Shown: positions 21,371 through 23,208 of the stretch, one piece after another | Numbering within the stretch: the first letter of the stretch is position 1 | Layout: each line of letters begins with the position of its first letter | Assembly (NCBI GenBank): GCA_964445105.1 | Contig: CAYUJS010000028.1 | Location: forward strand, 1 to 23,208 | Length of the DNA: 23,208 nucleotides | DNA from: CAWBNS01 sp964445105 | Lineage (GTDB): Bacteria; Chlamydiota; Chlamydiia; Chlamydiales; JAJFMA01 | Reading direction: 5' to 3' | The notes under the pieces: generated by a model | What the model was told of the DNA's origin: nothing | Database searches by the model: none | What the model saw: only the letters and a program-made list of their open reading frames with translations | Position numbers and translations under genes: made by a program

Positions 21371-22300
21371 ATGGTACTCCAATTTCTAAAATCAGGATAC
21401 CGCAAAGTCAGAGACGCGCTGGCTAAGACGCGTTCGCTGTTCGGTACCAAGTTGCGTGAGCTTCTCGGGGGTCCTCTCGACGAAGCGTCAATGGAGCGGC
21501 TGGAACAACTCCTGTACGAGGCAGATCTCGGCGTAGAGACAGCCGCTACGATCTGCGACAAACTACGTCAAATCCATAGGCAGAATCCCAAGCTGACGCC
21601 CGATGCCCTTTTAGAGGTAGTGCGAGCAGAGCTGCTAGCCTTAGTCAGCAGGCTATCGCCTGAACTGGCCATGGCGCCCGCCGGCGAGCCCACGGTAATC
21701 CTCGTTGTAGGAGTGAACGGGAACGGCAAAACCACTTCGGTAGCTAAGCTAGCCAAGCGCTTGCATGATGAGAAGAAAAAAGTGATCGTCGGCGCGGCTG
21801 ATACCTTCCGCGCAGCTGCTGTGGAGCAACTGGCCCTTTGGGCGAGCCGGGTCGGGATCGAGATCGTCAAAGGCGCGTCTAAAAGCGATCCTGCGGCCGT
21901 GACCTTCGACGCTGTGTCAGCGGCCAAAGCCCGCGGGGCTGATGTGGTCATCATCGATACAGCCGGCCGGCTGCATACAAAGACCAATCTCATGCAAGAG
22001 CTAGAGAAGATCCGCCGCTCCTGCAAGAAAAACATCGAGTCTAGCCCTCACGAAACTTTGTTAGTATTAGACGCCACCACGGGGCAAAATGCGATTGATC
22101 AAGCGCTCACCTTTAATCGCTACACCCCCATCAGCGGCATCATCCTCACCAAATTAGATGGTAGCGCTAAAGGAGGCATAGCCATCGCTATCCAGCAAAA
22201 ACTTAATGTACCGGTCAAATTTATCGGCGTAGGCGAAGGACTGGACGACCTCATCCCCTTCAGTGCAGATTCTTTTGTGTCGGCTCTTTTAGAACATTGA
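21371..22300 (+). CDS. ftsY: Signal recognition particle receptor FtsY
   Basis: About 309 residues from ATG 21371 (a GTG lies immediately upstream). The N domain is helical (about 1-95). The G domain has GVNGNGKTTSVAKLA (P-loop, Lys120), DTFRAAA, DTAGR and TKLDGSAKGG, all diagnostic of the SRP GTPases. Lacking the long acidic N-terminal A domain of E. coli FtsY, it is the short form and probably binds the membrane through its N-terminal helix. It is distinguished from Ffh by the absence of a methionine-rich M domain. It docks ribosome-SRP complexes at the inner membrane for co-translational insertion of membrane proteins. Confidence 0.96.
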   Translation: MVLQFLKSGYRKVRDALAKTRSLFGTKLRELLGGPLDEASMERLEQLLYEADLGVETAATICDKLRQIHRQNPKLTPDALLEVVRAELLALVSRLSPELAMAPAGEPTVILVVGVNGNGKTTSVAKLAKRLHDEKKKVIVGAADTFRAAAVEQLALWASRVGIEIVKGASKSDPAAVTFDAVSAAKARGADVVIIDTAGRLHTKTNLMQELEKIRRSCKKNIESSPHETLLVLDATTGQNAIDQALTFNRYTPISGIILTKLDGSAKGGIAIAIQQKLNVPVKFIGVGEGLDDLIPFSADSFVSALLEH

Positions 22301-22330
22301 CGGTAGCTATTCGCAAGTATTTGCGCAGCA

Positions 22331-22354
22331 TTATTTTGTGTTGTGGCAAAATAA
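22331..22354. repeat. AT-rich hairpin between ftsY and the accessory genes
   Basis: TTATTTTG (22331-22338) pairs perfectly with CAAAATAA (22347-22354) around an eight-base loop. Just upstream, CGCAA/TTGCG (22312-22325) forms another small stem. Neither has a T-tract. It marks the border between core genes and the accessory right end. Confidence 0.35.
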
Positions 22355-22370
22355 AAAGTTAGGCTAATTT

Positions 22371-22604
22371 ATGTTGCCTGTAAATCCTAACTATAAACGT
22401 ACGGGAGGCTGTGTGCAGAATCTATACCCCAGAAAGCCCAAATTTAATGAACAATCGCCAGAAATTCAAAAACGTCCAGCATCTGAAAAGGTCACTTTGA
22501 CAATAATTAAGATAGACGCTCAAGCCCCTATTCAAGATTTTATTTGCCTTGGTGAGCATGAGGCGTTTTTTCGAGATTTTTGGCGCGGCGAGTCCGGGAC
22601 GTGA
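22371..22604 (+). CDS. Small hypothetical protein, 77 residues
   Basis: Begins MLPVNPNYKRTGGCVQNLYP after a weak AGG eight bases upstream of the ATG. It is basic at the start and becomes hydrophobic/acidic near the end (DFICLGEHEAFFRDFW). No family resemblance, signal peptide or membrane segment is seen. It lies between ftsY and the broken nuclease-family gene, in AT-richer sequence than its neighbours. It could be a real small gene or the surviving start of a degraded one. Confidence 0.35.
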   Translation: MLPVNPNYKRTGGCVQNLYPRKPKFNEQSPEIQKRPASEKVTLTIIKIDAQAPIQDFICLGEHEAFFRDFWRGESGT

Positions 22605-22667
22605 GTGAGGAGTCTCTGTTGTGTCTCAAGCTTCGTACCAGAAAAAATTTAATATTTTAGAGGTGTA

Positions 22668-23208
22668 ATGAACGCAAAAAAACAAGAGATTGTGGACCCA
22701 GGTAGCTACGCCAACTTTTTGGAGCAAATCAAGCAGGATATTCAAAAATCGCAAGTACAAGCTGCGGTGGCCATTACCAAGGAGCTGATAGAGCTTTATT
22801 GGCGGATTGGCAAGCTGCTTTCGGAGAAGGCACTTTCATAGTCCTGGAGGTCCGGCACCGTTGAGAAAATCGCAAAAGACTTGCGCTCCTCATTCCCAAA
22901 CATCACTTGCTTCTCTCATAGAAACCTGAAGTTCATGCGGCAGTTTGCTGATGGCTATCCTGACGGAATCAGCGAGGAGGCTGTCGCCTCACTTCCATGG
23001 TGGCACAATATCATTCTCATGCAAAAGCTTAAAAGCAAAGAACAGCGGCTCTGGTACGCACAGCAAGCCCTTGAAAACGGTTGGAGCCGTAGCGTGTTAT
23101 CTAGTTGGATTGAGTCAGATTTATGTAGCAGGCAGGGGAAGGCAATCACTAATTTTAAGGAAACGCTCCCGAAGCCGCAATCCGACCTAGCCATTCAGAT
23201 GATGAAGG
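22668..23208 (+). pseudogene. YhcG/DUF1016 (PDDEXK nuclease family) gene with an in-frame amber codon, cut by the window edge
   Basis: A GAGGTG ribosome binding site precedes the ATG at 22668. The first 57 codons (ITKELIELYWRIGKLLSEKALS) match the DUF1016 N-terminal domain. TAG at 22839-22841 then interrupts. The same frame continues without any further stop to the window end, with unmistakable family sequence: SGTVEKIAKDLRSSFP, HRNLKFMRQFA, LPWWHNIILMQKLK, LWYAQQALENGWSRSVL. A single base change therefore separates it from an intact gene. The family couples this N-terminal domain to a C-terminal PDDEXK nuclease fold (beyond the window) and is common in accessory regions. Translation would give only a 57-residue fragment unless the amber is suppressed or a downstream start is used. 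Confidence 0.8.

Overview
The gene content suggests a member of the Chlamydiae, probably an environmental (amoeba-associated) lineage rather than a Chlamydiaceae. The clues are ftsY lying divergently next to sucC-sucD, an arrangement I recall from Chlamydia genomes but could not check here; an enormous eukaryote-like multidomain protein of the host-interaction type; and a bacterial core of mutS, peptidases and succinyl-CoA synthetase with scattered toxin-antitoxin debris. Base composition looks close to 50% G+C. The lineage is an inference; no rRNA is present to settle it.

Layout. Positions 1-342 hold a broken RelE/HigB-type toxin gene followed by the first codons of its antitoxin, which runs off the left edge (minus strand). 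Positions 500-8899 are a single giant minus-strand gene of about 2,800 codons. In order it encodes an N-terminal OTU-type cysteine protease (deubiquitinase-like) domain, a Ser/Pro-rich linker, a kinase-like module, ankyrin repeats, a second copy of the same kinase-like module, and two blocks of leucine-rich repeats. The second block is a long array of about 26-residue cysteine-containing units like those of eukaryotic FBXL proteins. Positions 8900-9860 have no intact gene but contain several inverted repeats and the remnant of a second antitoxin related to the one at the left edge. The giant gene is therefore bracketed by decayed toxin-antitoxin pieces.

From 9890 to 22300 the window is a dense core of intact genes. 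A probable minus-strand unit contains an M19 dipeptidase and then mutS. A plus-strand pair encodes an M48 membrane metallopeptidase and an M20 dipeptidase. A lone plus-strand gene encodes a sugar nucleotidyltransferase-like protein with a C-terminal beta-helix. It converges, with one base between stop codons, on a minus-strand operon sucC-sucD-(M50 rhomboid-unrelated zinc membrane protease with a TPR tail). ftsY is divergent from sucC.

From 22301 to the right edge the sequence is accessory again: a hairpin, one small hypothetical gene, and a YhcG/DUF1016 nuclease-family gene interrupted by an in-frame amber codon and cut by the window edge.

The most interesting element is the giant OTU-kinase-ankyrin-kinase-LRR protein. 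Its domains match what an intracellular bacterium would use against host ubiquitin and signalling systems, and it carries internal duplications (the kinase-like module and an LRR cap) that record how it was built.
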